A stretch of 64,000 nucleotides of DNA from an uncultured Bacilli bacterium (GCA_949425635.1 CASPWD010000008.1:1-64000); one strand, 5' to 3'. Shown: positions 47,278 to 58,186, counted from the first letter of the stretch. Numbers and translations are program-made. The notes: a model not told the origin generated them from the sequence alone.

Positions 47278-49442
47278 TCTATCTTTATTAAATTTGAATA
47301 ATATTTATTATTTGTGATATCTGTTACTTGAAATAAGCAGTAGAATTCACCACTGTCTAAGTTAGTAGTAACAAATTCATATTCGTTATCTTTTAGGTTT
47401 ATAGAGAACAGATGCTTTGTATCCGTTCCTATCCAATTTTCGTTATATTTACCTGATTCATCTAGAATTTTATAACGATAATTAGTAAATTCAGCAATTG
47501 TGTAATCGTTTATACTATATATAGTTCCATAGGCGATTTCTTTCCCTGTCGGGATTACTTGTGAGATAAATAGTTTATTATTTTCGTCGTACGACAAATA
47601 TATTTTGGCTGAATCAAACTTCCATTCATCGGTACCAAAAGCTACATCTGAATTATGAATAACGGCAATTGTTTCATAAACATTCTTGGTACTATCATTG
47701 TTATTTTTTACAACTTGTAAATAAGCTTCAGAATTATCTTTTTTATCTATTACTTTTACTATTGTATCATTTATGTTCGTTGTTAGAGTATTACCATTTA
47801 AAGAGGCATTTGTATTAGTATAGATAGGCATGTAAGTATTGTCTTCCATCTTTTCAAAGATAATATATGATGCATTGGCATAGTTTTTTGCTTGGTCATC
47901 TGTTAAAGTAAGTGAAAATTCTTTCTTACTCATTGTTGTTTCATTCGCTGATATTTTATAATCAACAGCAAATACGCTTGGATTACTTTGAAGTTGAGCA
48001 AATGATTTTATGAAATCGTTATATTCACTACTAAATTCTAGTTTTTTGTAGACATCTAAGAATGTTACTTTCGCGCCTTCTTCCCCATTAAATGGGAAGT
48101 ATACTGATAAACCATGAGATTCTTTATTATTACTCCAATTATATTTTACCATTTTGTCTATTGTTTTTAAAAGTTTATCGGCGTTGGATGATTCGCTTTT
48201 TAAGTTATCCACTAAAGTATATAAGTCGACGGTATCGTATGAACTTATATTGGATGACTCTAGTGCGTATTGGTATAAGTTACTACGAACTCGAGCTATT
48301 TTTCGGTAATCTTCTTCAACATCTATATCAGAAATAAATGCTTTTAAGTCTCTTTTTAAATCATCTATTAAACTTAGGTCGACGATCGAATACGTTGAAA
48401 CTATACTTTCATGTGGATCTAGTTCGTTCATTTGTTTTTTATATGAAGATATAAATTTTTTACCAAACTCGATTCCATCATCTTCTGATTTGATATCATT
48501 TAAGAAACTTAAGACGTTTGTAAATCCTGAGCCAAAAGTGATTTCCTCAGATGCTATCATGTACTCAGCGTATGGAGCAAAAACATTGGCTACTTCAATC
48601 GTTCCGTTTAAGCATGTTCTAAAAAGAATAGTGTCTAGTTTATTTTTTTCATTAAACTTACTTTCAGAAAGAGCTTTACTCATTTCAGCTAGTGAAAGGT
48701 TATCATTAGTAAAATCATCATACATTGCTCCATCGATTGCGCCACCATGATTATACATAATAAGATTGTAACGATCTGCTTGGTAATTCTCATATCCATA
48801 ATCTAAGAATTCTTTTAATACTTCATAGTCTCCCATATTTTGAGAGTCATAGCTTTCTAGTTTTTCAAAGCCGTCTTCTTTTAGAATATAAATAGCATTT
48901 TCATCATTTTTAACAAAGTTGTGCCATTTTTTTGTACCACCTGTATATATTAAGACATTTGTTTTTTCTAAGTCTATTTTAGAAGGGGTTATTGCATTTA
49001 GGTCTGCTGTTACAATGGCACTGTCACTTTCTAAGTTACTACCTACAATATACATCATAATAGTTCTTGAACCATCGTTTGGTCGTGGCGGTCCATCTTG
49101 CTCCTGGCCCTTTTCTTTAAATAATATTATGCATATCGTTCCAAGGAGAAGAACTATTATAATTAATAATATTATAATAATGTATTTTTTTTGATGAGAT
49201 AAGTTAGAACCAGCATTCCCTACATTTGAATTTGGAATGTTGTTAATATTCTGAGCTTGAAAATCTATATTCTGATTATTCCAACTAATAGAATTATTTG
49301 GAAGTGGTGCTTGGTTTTGAATTGGGGCTGAACTTACCATATTATTTTGATATGGTTGAGGAATTAATTCTGTATTTCCACAATTCTGACAATATGTATC
49401 ACCTTCTCTAGTGATATTTCCACATTTACTACAATACATCAA
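47274..49442 (-). CDS. Clostripain-family (C11) peptidase with N-terminal zinc ribbon and TM
   Basis: YCSKCGNITREGDTYCQNCG; RTIMMYIVGSNLESDSAIVTADLNAI; NLIMYNHGGA; LFRTCLNGTIEVA. Confidence 0.85.
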   Translation of the reverse strand: MMYCSKCGNITREGDTYCQNCGNTELIPQPYQNNMVSSAPIQNQAPLPNNSISWNNQNIDFQAQNINNIPNSNVGNAGSNLSHQKKYIIIILLIIIVLLLGTICIILFKEKGQEQDGPPRPNDGSRTIMMYIVGSNLESDSAIVTADLNAITPSKIDLEKTNVLIYTGGTKKWHNFVKNDENAIYILKEDGFEKLESYDSQNMGDYEVLKEFLDYGYENYQADRYNLIMYNHGGAIDGAMYDDFTNDNLSLAEMSKALSESKFNEKNKLDTILFRTCLNGTIEVANVFAPYAEYMIASEEITFGSGFTNVLSFLNDIKSEDDGIEFGKKFISSYKKQMNELDPHESIVSTYSIVDLSLIDDLKRDLKAFISDIDVEEDYRKIARVRSNLYQYALESSNISSYDTVDLYTLVDNLKSESSNADKLLKTIDKMVKYNWSNNKESHGLSVYFPFNGEEGAKVTFLDVYKKLEFSSEYNDFIKSFAQLQSNPSVFAVDYKISANETTMSKKEFSLTLTDDQAKNYANASYIIFEKMEDNTYMPIYTNTNASLNGNTLTTNINDTIVKVIDKKDNSEAYLQVVKNNNDSTKNVYETIAVIHNSDVAFGTDEWKFDSAKIYLSYDENNKLFISQVIPTGKEIAYGTIYSINDYTIAEFTNYRYKILDESGKYNENWIGTDTKHLFSINLKDNEYEFVTTNLDSGEFYCLFQVTDITNNKYYSNLIKID

Positions 49443-49507
49443 ATCACACTCTCTTTATTCTTACTATATTAAATTATACCATATATTTTCATTTTGCGAA
49501 AAAAAAG

Positions 49508-49530
49508 AACAACTTTTAAAAGTCGTCTCT
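49508..49530 (-). terminator. Terminator of ftsZ
   Basis: GACGACTTTTAAAAGTTGTTC + T-run on minus strand. Confidence 0.6.
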
Positions 49531-50595
49531 ATTTCTTAAGAATGGTGGGATGTCAACATTATCAAAATCATCGTCATCGTCATTCATAAAAGATGTATTT
49601 GATGGTAGTTGGATATCGTTATCTAATCCTCCACCAATTTGTTCTCTAGCATCATCGAAACCTGTTGCAATAACTGTTACGATTACTTCATCATTTAAAT
49701 TTTCATTAATAACTGCACCGAAAATTGTATTGATATCTGTATTTGCAGCATTTCTTACTACTTCGGCAGCGTCTTCTGCTTCAAATAATGTTAAACTATT
49801 TCCACCTGTGATATTAATTATTGCATCCGTAGCTCCATCAATTGTTGTTTCAAGTAATGGAGATGCAACGGCTTGTTTAGCAGCTTCGATAGCTCTATCT
49901 TCACCAACACCTATACCAATACCAATAATGGCATTTCCTCTATTTTGCATTACTGCTTTAACATCAGCAAAGTCTAGATTTACTAAACCTGATACAGCAA
50001 TTAAATCTGATATTGATTGAACACCACGGCGTAAAACGTTATCTACTTCTTTAAATGCTTCAACAATTGGAGTCGTTCTATCAATCATATCTCTTAAACG
50101 ATCATTTGGAATAACGATAATTGTATCAACATGTTTCTTTAATTCTTCAAGTCCAACTTCAGCTTGTTCCATTCTCTTACGACCTTCAAATTTGAATGGC
50201 TTAGTAACTATAGCAACAGTTAATGCTCCTTGTTCTTGAGCTATTTCAGCAACAATAGGTGCAGCACCAGTTCCTGTTCCTCCACCTAAACCACATGTTA
50301 CAAATATCATATCTGCTCCAGCTAGAGCTTCTTCTATTTCTTTTTTACTTTCAAGAGCAGCTTCACGTCCTACTTCTGGATTTGCTCCAGCTCCTAGACC
50401 TTCTGTAATATTTTTTCCTATTTGTAATTTTGTCTCTGCATTACTTACATTTAAAACTTGTAAATCTGTATTAGCAACGATGAAGTCAACTCCACCTACA
50501 CCAGATTCAATCATTCTATTAACAGCGTTGCAGCCTCCGCCACCAACACCAATAACCTTTATTTTAGCAATTTGATCTCTTTCTAAATCATGCAT
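49516..50595 (-). CDS. ftsZ: Cell division protein FtsZ
   Basis: [28 protein letters not shown] tubulin signature. Confidence 0.97.
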   Translation of the reverse strand: MHDLERDQIAKIKVIGVGGGGCNAVNRMIESGVGGVDFIVANTDLQVLNVSNAETKLQIGKNITEGLGAGANPEVGREAALESKKEIEEALAGADMIFVTCGLGGGTGTGAAPIVAEIAQEQGALTVAIVTKPFKFEGRKRMEQAEVGLEELKKHVDTIIVIPNDRLRDMIDRTTPIVEAFKEVDNVLRRGVQSISDLIAVSGLVNLDFADVKAVMQNRGNAIIGIGIGVGEDRAIEAAKQAVASPLLETTIDGATDAIINITGGNSLTLFEAEDAAEVVRNAANTDINTIFGAVINENLNDEVIVTVIATGFDDAREQIGGGLDNDIQLPSNTSFMNDDDDDFDNVDIPPFLRNRDDF

Positions 50596-50610
50596 TTTGA
50601 AATCCTCCTA

Positions 50611-51858
50611 TCAACCATTAAAAATATACCCGAACAACTTTCCTATAACACTATCCTGTTGTTCCCCAAAATTAGCACCACTCAACGCCTGTTGTTCTTC
50701 TATTGAAAATATCGAATAGTCTTTATCTTTTAGTCCTGCATTATACGCATAAAATTTTAGTAAGCCTAGACATGAACTATATTTATTGTTACGAACTCCT
50801 ATTTCTCTAATATTACCTATTGTAACATCATTTCCATAAACTTCTTGTAAAACAAGATTAAAGTCCTTAATTTCTGTTAAGCCTCCTGTAAATATTATAT
50901 AACTTATTTCTTTTTTTGTTAAGTGGTTTATCTCTTTCTTGCTTAAATTAAGTATCTCTAGCATCCTACTCATAACTATTTCACTAATTTCAAATTGGTT
51001 AATTTTAACATTAACAGAAGATTTATTTAATACTTCAACAGTATCACTAGCTTGAGCCATGTTTTTATGAGCTAATGTAAATTCTTCTTTTAACTTTTTG
51101 GCTTTATTAATTGGTATTTTATAAATGAATGAGATATCATTATCTATATTCTTACCACCTAATAAAGTAACCCCTGTATTAGTTAAGACCCCTTTATTGA
51201 ATACTGACATTGTTGTTGTTTCATCGCCTAAGTTTATAACAACTCCAACTTTTTTATCTAACTCTTTATTCTTAAATTCGAAATAATCGCCAATAGATGA
51301 TAAAGTAATATCTAAAACATCTACACCAAGTCTTTCTAAACACGCTAGAATTGGATAGATATTTTTTTTAGGTGTTGATACCATTACTCCTCTTACTGAT
51401 AAAACTTTGGATGTAAGACCTTTGGGATCTTTTACAACACGATCATCATCTAATGAAAAGCTTGTTGGCATCATCGAAATATATTCTAATTCATTACTTT
51501 TTTTACTTTTTATAGCCTTTTGAAGGACACGAATAACATCTTTTCCCTCAATTAAGTTACCTTCATTTGTAATAGCAACAGAACCTGTTACTACTTGAAA
51601 TTCCGCATTAAGAGCTGGAACAGCAACAATTATTTGGCGTATTTTTAAGCCGATTACCTCTTCGCATTTTTGTATAACATCTTGTAATGGTTCAAGTAAA
51701 AAGTTTGGTTCTTCGACTATACCATTTTTTACTCCTTTAGATGGAGTTTCAGCTGCAGCTAGTATATTAAGTTTTTTTCGTACCATTTCACCGACTACAC
51801 ATTTAATTGTGTCGGTTCCAACATCTAGACAAGCCATTATCTTTCGCATCTTCACCAC
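50611..51858 (-). CDS. ftsA: Cell division protein FtsA
   Basis: LDVGTDTIKCVVGE; adjacency to ftsZ; actin-like IIFTGGLTEIKDF. Confidence 0.9.
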   Translation of the reverse strand: MVKMRKIMACLDVGTDTIKCVVGEMVRKKLNILAAAETPSKGVKNGIVEEPNFLLEPLQDVIQKCEEVIGLKIRQIIVAVPALNAEFQVVTGSVAITNEGNLIEGKDVIRVLQKAIKSKKSNELEYISMMPTSFSLDDDRVVKDPKGLTSKVLSVRGVMVSTPKKNIYPILACLERLGVDVLDITLSSIGDYFEFKNKELDKKVGVVINLGDETTTMSVFNKGVLTNTGVTLLGGKNIDNDISFIYKIPINKAKKLKEEFTLAHKNMAQASDTVEVLNKSSVNVKINQFEISEIVMSRMLEILNLSKKEINHLTKKEISYIIFTGGLTEIKDFNLVLQEVYGNDVTIGNIREIGVRNNKYSSCLGLLKFYAYNAGLKDKDYSIFSIEEQQALSGANFGEQQDSVIGKLFGYIFNG

Positions 51859-51921
51859 TCCATATTATACTAACTTTAATTATACAAGAAGATACCGAAT
51901 AAATCAACTAAGGATAAAGAA

Positions 51922-51949
51922 AAAAATAGAATTTTAATATTCTATTTTT
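51922..51949 (-). terminator. Terminator of B-repeat protein
   Basis: AAAAATAGAATATTAAAATTCTATTTTT on minus strand. Confidence 0.6.
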
Positions 51950-53654
51950 CACTTAAATTGGCTTTATTTTTCTTGATTTTATTATAAATATATAGAATGA
52001 TAACTCCTACTACTACAACTCCTACAATAGTAAGAATAATTATATTTTTATACTTCGAAGAGGATTCTTCAACTAAATTTTCTTCAATCTTTTCCCATTT
52101 AGCATATAGATTTGTTGTTAGCTCATCAGAATCTAATTCGTTATCAAATATAGCATCCGATATCTCATCATAATATTCTATTTTGTGAGTATAATTTTCG
52201 TCTATATACCAGCCCACAAAATTGTATCCTTCTTTTTCAGGTATTGGTAGTTTGTTATCTTCATTTTTTTGTTCATAAACGACAACTTCTTCATTTTCAT
52301 TATCAATAAATCTAATAGTTACCTTATTATATTCAGCATAACGATAATATCTTGCATAAAGTGTGGCTTTTGAAGTGTTTTTACTGCAGCCATTTTCATC
52401 TATATCTTGTACAGAGTTAAGTTTGCTTAGATTAGAAGAAGTAGATGAGTCAATTTCAACAATATTAATGAATTCTGGTTCTGCATACCAACCAGCAAAA
52501 ACGTATCCTGCTTTAGAAGGAATTGGTAGTTTTACTTTTTCTTCACTACATGTTGGACATATGGATAATTTATCAACAGCTGTTCCACCATTTGTATTAA
52601 AAGATATTTCAATAATGCCACCTGTTATCTTAGGACAACTTTCTTTTTCCCATTTGGCATAAACTGTAGTATGTGAATTATTAGTTGGGCATTGTTTAGC
52701 GTTATCATAATATTCTAAAATTGTTTCTAATTTACTCAAGTCACTAGAATGTGTAGTTGTTATATTTAATTTCTTAGTTAAAGCTTTATCAGCATACCAG
52801 CCTTTAAAGACATACCCAGCTCGTGCAGGAGTTGGAAGTTTAAGTGATTCTTCACTACAAACTGTACAATAAGAAATTGCATCTATTTTGTCTCCACCAT
52901 TTGATTCGAAATAAATTGTCTTGCTACCGCCAGAGATTATTGGGCAATCTGTTTGATTTTTTTCCCATTTAGCATAAAGAGTTCCATATGAACTATTAGT
53001 AGGACAAGTTTTTTCTGCATCATAATATTCTTGTTCGAAATTTGCATCACTAATTTTAGAAGCTCTTTTAGTTAAAGCTTTATCACTATACCATCCTACA
53101 AAACTATAGCCGCTTCTGGTTGGTCTTGGAAGTTCTGATTCTGGTGAAGGAGTACACGTTGTACATTCTGATATTTCATTTATTTTACTGCCACCATTTG
53201 TTTCAAAATAAACTGTTCTACTACCACCAATTGCTCTCATGCAAGTCCATTTAGCATAAATTGTAGTGGTATAATCAACACCTTCTTCTTTCAAATCAAA
53301 TTGGTCTAATGACGGAGTTGTATTATCTATACTAACAGGTCTTGTTAACTTTGAATCAGCATACCATCCTTCTAAGAAAAAACCATTTTTATAGACTTCT
53401 GGAAGATTTAGTTTTTCAGAATTACTACTATTATAAGGTAGATATAAATCTCCTTCTATTAAATAATTACTATTTTCACTTAATATTTTACCGCCATTTA
53501 ATTCTAAATTAATAATTAGCTCTGGAGCTTTAACGGAATATCCAGGATTAATAAAATAATCTGTTAAGAAGAAAGTTAAGAAAAAAACAATTACACTAAT
53601 ATAGATATATTTTCTTTTCATAGTACACACCCTATTCTGTACTAAAGATAGCAT
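51942..53654 (-). CDS. InlB B-repeat (Listeria-Bacteroides repeat) surface protein, C-terminal TM anchor
   Basis: Repeated FxTNGG...GYxFxGWYxDxxLTK...LYAKWEK units. Confidence 0.85.
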   Translation of the reverse strand: MLSLVQNRVCTMKRKYIYISVIVFFLTFFLTDYFINPGYSVKAPELIINLELNGGKILSENSNYLIEGDLYLPYNSSNSEKLNLPEVYKNGFFLEGWYADSKLTRPVSIDNTTPSLDQFDLKEEGVDYTTTIYAKWTCMRAIGGSRTVYFETNGGSKINEISECTTCTPSPESELPRPTRSGYSFVGWYSDKALTKRASKISDANFEQEYYDAEKTCPTNSSYGTLYAKWEKNQTDCPIISGGSKTIYFESNGGDKIDAISYCTVCSEESLKLPTPARAGYVFKGWYADKALTKKLNITTTHSSDLSKLETILEYYDNAKQCPTNNSHTTVYAKWEKESCPKITGGIIEISFNTNGGTAVDKLSICPTCSEEKVKLPIPSKAGYVFAGWYAEPEFINIVEIDSSTSSNLSKLNSVQDIDENGCSKNTSKATLYARYYRYAEYNKVTIRFIDNENEEVVVYEQKNEDNKLPIPEKEGYNFVGWYIDENYTHKIEYYDEISDAIFDNELDSDELTTNLYAKWEKIEENLVEESSSKYKNIIILTIVGVVVVGVIILYIYNKIKKNKANLSEK

Positions 53655-53690
53655 AATCGTTCCTTTTTTTCAACATAATAACAATAAAAA

Positions 53691-53714
53691 AAGTAATCAA
53701 ATTAATGATTACTT
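53691..53714 (-). terminator. Terminator of rplT
   Basis: AAGTAATCATTAATTTGATTACTTTTTTT on minus strand. Confidence 0.65.
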
Positions 53715-54245
53715 AATAGCTGCTAACAATTCAGCTTTTTTCATTGAAGTGTATCCTTCAACACCTTGTTCTTTTGCAACTTCTTTAAGTTCAGCAACAG
53801 TCATTTTAGAATAATCTTTTGCTTCAGTAGTTTTAGCTTCTACTTTTGCTTCTTTCGTTTCTACTTTAGCTGCTTTTGGAGCAGTTTTTCCTTCTAATGC
53901 AGCCTTAGCAGTAGCAACTAATGCAGTAAATGCAGCAGGTTCTTCAATAGCGATTGCACTTAACATCTTTCTATTTACTTCAATACCAGCTTTATTTAAT
54001 CCGTTAATAAATTTAGAATAACTGATTTCATTTTCTCTACATGCAGCATTGATTCTTTGAATCCATAATTTTCTGAAGTTTCTCTTATTTTGTTTTCTAT
54101 CTCTATAAGCATATGCTCCACTATGGAATGTTTGTTCTTGAGCAGTTTTGTAAAGTCTATGTTTTGAACCAAAATATCCTTTAGCTGCTTTTAAAACTTT
54201 TCTTCTTCTATTTTTTGAAACGTTTCCGCCTTTAACTCTTGTCAT
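53709..54245 (-). CDS. rplT: 50S ribosomal protein L20 with C-terminal Rho_N/SAP-like extension
   Basis: L20 core [21 protein letters not shown]...; extension [35 protein letters not shown]. Confidence 0.92.
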   Translation of the reverse strand: MTRVKGGNVSKNRRRKVLKAAKGYFGSKHRLYKTAQEQTFHSGAYAYRDRKQNKRNFRKLWIQRINAACRENEISYSKFINGLNKAGIEVNRKMLSAIAIEEPAAFTALVATAKAALEGKTAPKAAKVETKEAKVEAKTTEAKDYSKMTVAELKEVAKEQGVEGYTSMKKAELLAAIK

Positions 54246-54265
54246 TTCTTACTCCCCTTTCTGTA

Positions 54266-54460
54266 CTAGATAAAGTCTTTTAGACGTCTAGTATCTCCTT
54301 TACTAAGAACTCCTTTAGTTCTTCTTTGTCTTACTGCTTTAGCAGAATCTTTACCAGTTATATGGTTACCATTTGATTTTTTATATACTAATTGACCATT
54401 TTTCTTAGCTTTTAGAACTTTACTAGATGCTTTATGTGTTTTTTGTTTAGCTTTTCCCAT
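54266..54460 (-). CDS. rpmI: 50S ribosomal protein L35
   Basis: KQKTHKASSKVLKAKKNGQLVYKKSNGNHITGKDSA. Confidence 0.93.
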   Translation of the reverse strand: MGKAKQKTHKASSKVLKAKKNGQLVYKKSNGNHITGKDSAKAVRQRRTKGVLSKGDTRRLKDFI

Positions 54461-54486
54461 AATTTTCTACTCCTCTTTCTTATTAA

Positions 54487-55014
54487 TTATTTTTTTGGTG
54501 CTAATAGCATAATCATAGTACGACCTTCTAATTTAGGTTGTGACTCGATTGTAGATACTTCACTTAATTCTTCTGCGAAACGAAGCATAACTTCTTTACC
54601 TAATTCAGGGCGATCAATTCTTCTTCCTTTAAAACGAATAGAAACTTTAATCTTATGTCCTTTTATTAAATATTCGTTAGCATTCTTTTTACGAGTGTTG
54701 AAGTCATGAATATCAATATTTGGACTTAATTGATACTCTTTAACATCTTTATTAGTTTCTCTTTGTTTCTTTTGAGATTCTTTAAGTTTCTTTTGTTTTT
54801 CATAACGATATTTGTTGTAGTCCATAATTTTTCCAACAGCAGGCACTGAATTTCCACTCATTAGTACAAGATCTAATCCAGCATAATTTGCTAATGTTAA
54901 TGCATCAGCTAATTTTTTAACGCCCATTTGTTCTCCATTTGGACCGATTACCATTAATTCTGCCACTCTAATTTGATTATTAATTGGCATTTCATTTTTA
55001 TCCTTTGCTATAAT
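54487..55014 (-). CDS. infC: Translation initiation factor IF-3, probable AUU start
   Basis: INNQIRVAELMVIGPNGEQMGVKKLADAL; SD GGAGGTG then ATT ATA GCA AAG. Confidence 0.9.
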   Translation of the reverse strand: MIAKDKNEMPINNQIRVAELMVIGPNGEQMGVKKLADALTLANYAGLDLVLMSGNSVPAVGKIMDYNKYRYEKQKKLKESQKKQRETNKDVKEYQLSPNIDIHDFNTRKKNANEYLIKGHKIKVSIRFKGRRIDRPELGKEVMLRFAEELSEVSTIESQPKLEGRTMIMLLAPKK

Positions 55015-55029
55015 AAGCACCTCCACACA

Positions 55030-55165
55030 ATCAAAAAGGGCGAACATCTAGTATCCACCCTTAAAAACGAAATAAAATTTATATTTTTATTTAGCTCTTA
55101 ACCTATCGCAACTCACTGCAATCAGGTGGATGTGGATACATCGCTTTCTTTTCAATAACAAGTAA
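55030..55165 (-). ncRNA. infC-rpmI-rplT leader attenuator (L20-leader-like)
   Basis: Terminator hairpin 55036-55062 + T-run; GTATCCAC (minus, 55132-55139) can pair with GTGGATAC in the terminator 5' arm. Confidence 0.7.
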
Positions 55166-55249
55166 GATTATATACTAGAATCTTTTTCTTGTCAACATAT
55201 TCTTCTTTAAATTACGCATTTTCGCCCATATTTATGCTAAATTTGCTAA

Positions 55250-57103
55250 TTATTTTTTAATTAATTGTTTTTTATAACAGATTTCGGTAGTTGGTATTAG
55301 TTTTTTCTGTTTAATAACTGGTATAAATATTATGTTGCTAATATGTTTATCCTCTCCGAAATATACTCTTAAATGCCATGCTCCATTTAGTACTCGATCT
55401 TTTCGATATGAAGGAACTACACAAATTCCATTCTCTGCATCTAAGCCACTTTTGTGAATATGACCAAGTAGTTCAACATAAACATCATCTGATGGTATGT
55501 TATTTGTAATATAGTAGCTATTTATGGTATCCCTTATTTTTTCTGTTGAATAAAACTCTGGACCAACTGCTTCAGGATATCTTCTATTTGGATGATGCAT
55601 ACCTATACTATCTAAGATGCTAAAAGAGCCTTTAAATGTTATCTTACAATGACCATAACCTAAGTTAATAAAGTCTTCTCTGGCATCAGCTAATAATTTA
55701 ATAGGATCAACACCATCAGCAAACATATCTCGATCATGGTTGCCACCTAATATAGCATGTTTTATACCTTTACATTCTGGATATTTAACAATAGCTTTAT
55801 CAACAATTCTTTGACAAGTGGATCCTTTTCGTTTTCTTTCTAAACGTGACCAAGAAAAGAAATCTCCAACATTTAAAATTAATTTTATACCGTTTAATTC
55901 ACAATACTCATTTATTAGATCCATATCTTGAATGATTTCTTTACTAAAATTTGATAAGTGAAAGTCGGATACAACCATTAAATCCATGAATTTCGTATCG
56001 TCATATATGGAAATTAAATACTCATTATCTTCAGAAATACTATCTGCTAAACTAATGTGGTCTTCAGGTTTTGTACATGTCATTCTATTTTTTATTTCAT
56101 TAAAATGATCACGAAGTTCATTCGTACTCATAATATATCCATTACTAGCTAGATATATTTTAACTTCTTCTAAAGTACATTTCCCCATTAACATTTTTCG
56201 AATGATTAATCCTTCAATTTTATTTTTGCGGTCTTCATTATAATCTAATGAATTAGGAATAACTATTCTAAATTCTTCCTCTGATAATAGTTGGGCAATC
56301 TGTTTTTCCTTTTCCTCAAGACTTTTTCTTAAAGATTTAATTTCTGATTTTAAATGAAAATAATCACTTTGAATTCTATCTTTCAAATCAGAAAGGTAAT
56401 TATAACTCTCTTGTCTAGAGGATATCTCAGCTTTTAATGTTGCAATATGACTATTTAGTTGTTCAATCGTTGCTTCTAATTCTTTAATTTTATCTTCTAA
56501 TTTTTTTTCTCTTTGATGCCCCTCTTCTAATCTGCTGCTTAGTTTAGTATTGGCTCTTTTTTTACTTTCATATGCTCTTGTTTGTTTTTCTAATCTTGTA
56601 GTTAAACTTAGAATTTCTTTTTCGCTTTCAGATAAAGAAGCTTGTAATGTACTTAATTCTGCTATTAGTTCATCTAAATTAATGCTATTTTGTTGTTCTT
56701 CTACTTTAGGATAAAATTCAAATAAATCTTTTTCAAATGAGGAAATCAGCTCATCTAATTTAGTATTTCTATCTTCTCCTGATATAACTAAATGTTCTTC
56801 ATAACTTTCTCTAATACTATGTAATTTATTTATTAGCTCTATGTCTAGTTCTATTTTATCATCATGAAGCCATCCGATAAATGAAGTAAGTGTTGAGACC
56901 ATTTTATTTAGTAAGTTTAAAGAAGGTTGTTCTTTTTTTAGATTATCAATTATATAAGTTGCAAAAAAGTTAGTAAATTCAACATCCGTTATTTTAGATT
57001 TTTTTCCTAGATAATTAACTAAATCAGCATAATAAATATCACCAAAAGCATTTTCTCTAAAAAACTTTAAAATTTTCATTTTATCAACTTGTGTAATAGC
57101 CAT
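55250..57103 (-). CDS. Calcineurin-like metallophosphoesterase fused to long coiled-coil
   Basis: VVSDFHLS, NVGDFFSW, LGGNHDRD, LLGHIHKSG; heptad-rich middle. Confidence 0.85.
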   Translation of the reverse strand: MAITQVDKMKILKFFRENAFGDIYYADLVNYLGKKSKITDVEFTNFFATYIIDNLKKEQPSLNLLNKMVSTLTSFIGWLHDDKIELDIELINKLHSIRESYEEHLVISGEDRNTKLDELISSFEKDLFEFYPKVEEQQNSINLDELIAELSTLQASLSESEKEILSLTTRLEKQTRAYESKKRANTKLSSRLEEGHQREKKLEDKIKELEATIEQLNSHIATLKAEISSRQESYNYLSDLKDRIQSDYFHLKSEIKSLRKSLEEKEKQIAQLLSEEEFRIVIPNSLDYNEDRKNKIEGLIIRKMLMGKCTLEEVKIYLASNGYIMSTNELRDHFNEIKNRMTCTKPEDHISLADSISEDNEYLISIYDDTKFMDLMVVSDFHLSNFSKEIIQDMDLINEYCELNGIKLILNVGDFFSWSRLERKRKGSTCQRIVDKAIVKYPECKGIKHAILGGNHDRDMFADGVDPIKLLADAREDFINLGYGHCKITFKGSFSILDSIGMHHPNRRYPEAVGPEFYSTEKIRDTINSYYITNNIPSDDVYVELLGHIHKSGLDAENGICVVPSYRKDRVLNGAWHLRVYFGEDKHISNIIFIPVIKQKKLIPTTEICYKKQLIKK

Positions 57104-57244
57104 GTTACTTCTCCCCTTCTTTAATTATTACCAATATATTAAATATATAAGAAATAATTGTCAAACAAAAAGACTAAAAAATCTATTTTTAGTCTATAAA
57201 ACTTTTTTATGATTGTATAAAAACAAATTAATATAATATTCAAA

Positions 57245-58186
57245 TTAAATACTATTAAATTTCTTAAATTTTGATTTTTTTATAATTAATGTAACGCTAA
57301 TTAATAAAACGCTTCCAAATATTATAAAGGTAGTTATAAAGTCTCCTGTATTTGGATTTTTTATTTCAGAATTATCCTTATCTTCGTTATTCACATTATC
57401 ATTTTTGTTTTCATTGTCATTTTTATTTTCATTGTCATCTTTGGGAATTTCAGAACTACTATTGCTATCCCATCTTGCATATAAAGTAACTGTTGGAGCA
57501 ATAGGACAATCATGTTCATCTTTAGCAGGTTCTACTTGCAATTTTGTTGTCAACTTTGTTTGAACAGGCTTTTTAAATTCTTTATCATAAAACCAGCCAT
57601 CGAAGTTGTATCCTTCTTTTTTAGGAATTGGTAATTCTGAATCGATAGAGCCACCTAAAATAGTTATTCCTTCTAATTTGTTTCCACCATTAGTTTCATA
57701 TTTAATAGAATATACAGCTCCTGTCTTTGGACATTCATAAATTGGATCTTTAATAATTACTTGTGTCCATTTTGCATATAAATTTACTTCAATTATATTG
57801 GCTGGGCAACCATACATATCCTCTACATGCTTTTTATCATCAAAGTAACTATCTGAATCATCTTTAACCTTTTGTGTTAATGCCTCATCATAATACCATC
57901 CATCAAAATCAAAGCCATCTTTCTTTGGTACAATAGTCGGATCAATTATTGGATCGCTAGGGTTACTCCATGTTGTTGTCTTACTACCAACTTTAACTCC
58001 TTCACTATAATAATTGACTTCATATTTATTCATATTAGGATGTAGATCAAAACATCCATTATTCTCATATTCTTTATACGTCTTTACTGCAGAAACATTT
58101 GTAGCACCAACACCAAAGCCAAAAACAACCAATAACAAACCCAATAACATCTTTTTATTTTTCATATCTAAACTCCTATAATACAT
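57245..58186 (-). CDS. InlB B-repeat surface protein with LPXTG-like NPNTGD anchor
   Basis: Signal peptide; two-three GYxFDGWFYD...YAKW repeats; C-terminal NPNTGDFITTFIIFGSVLL + KKSKFKK. Confidence 0.8.
   Translation of the reverse strand: MYYRSLDMKNKKMLLGLLLVVFGFGVGATNVSAVKTYKEYENNGCFDLHPNMNKYEVNYYSEGVKVGSKTTTWSNPSDPIIDPTIVPKKDGFDFDGWYYDEALTQKVKDDSDSYFDDKKHVEDMYGCPANIIEVNLYAKWTQVIIKDPIYECPKTGAVYSIKYETNGGNKLEGITILGGSIDSELPIPKKEGYNFDGWFYDKEFKKPVQTKLTTKLQVEPAKDEHDCPIAPTVTLYARWDSNSSSEIPKDDNENKNDNENKNDNVNNEDKDNSEIKNPNTGDFITTFIIFGSVLLISVTLIIKKSKFKKFNSI

Noticed and set aside
51942-58186. The two B-repeat proteins as a mobile or tandem repeat element
   Set aside because: Repeats are within protein domains typical of InlB-type surface proteins; no DNA-level mobility signatures.
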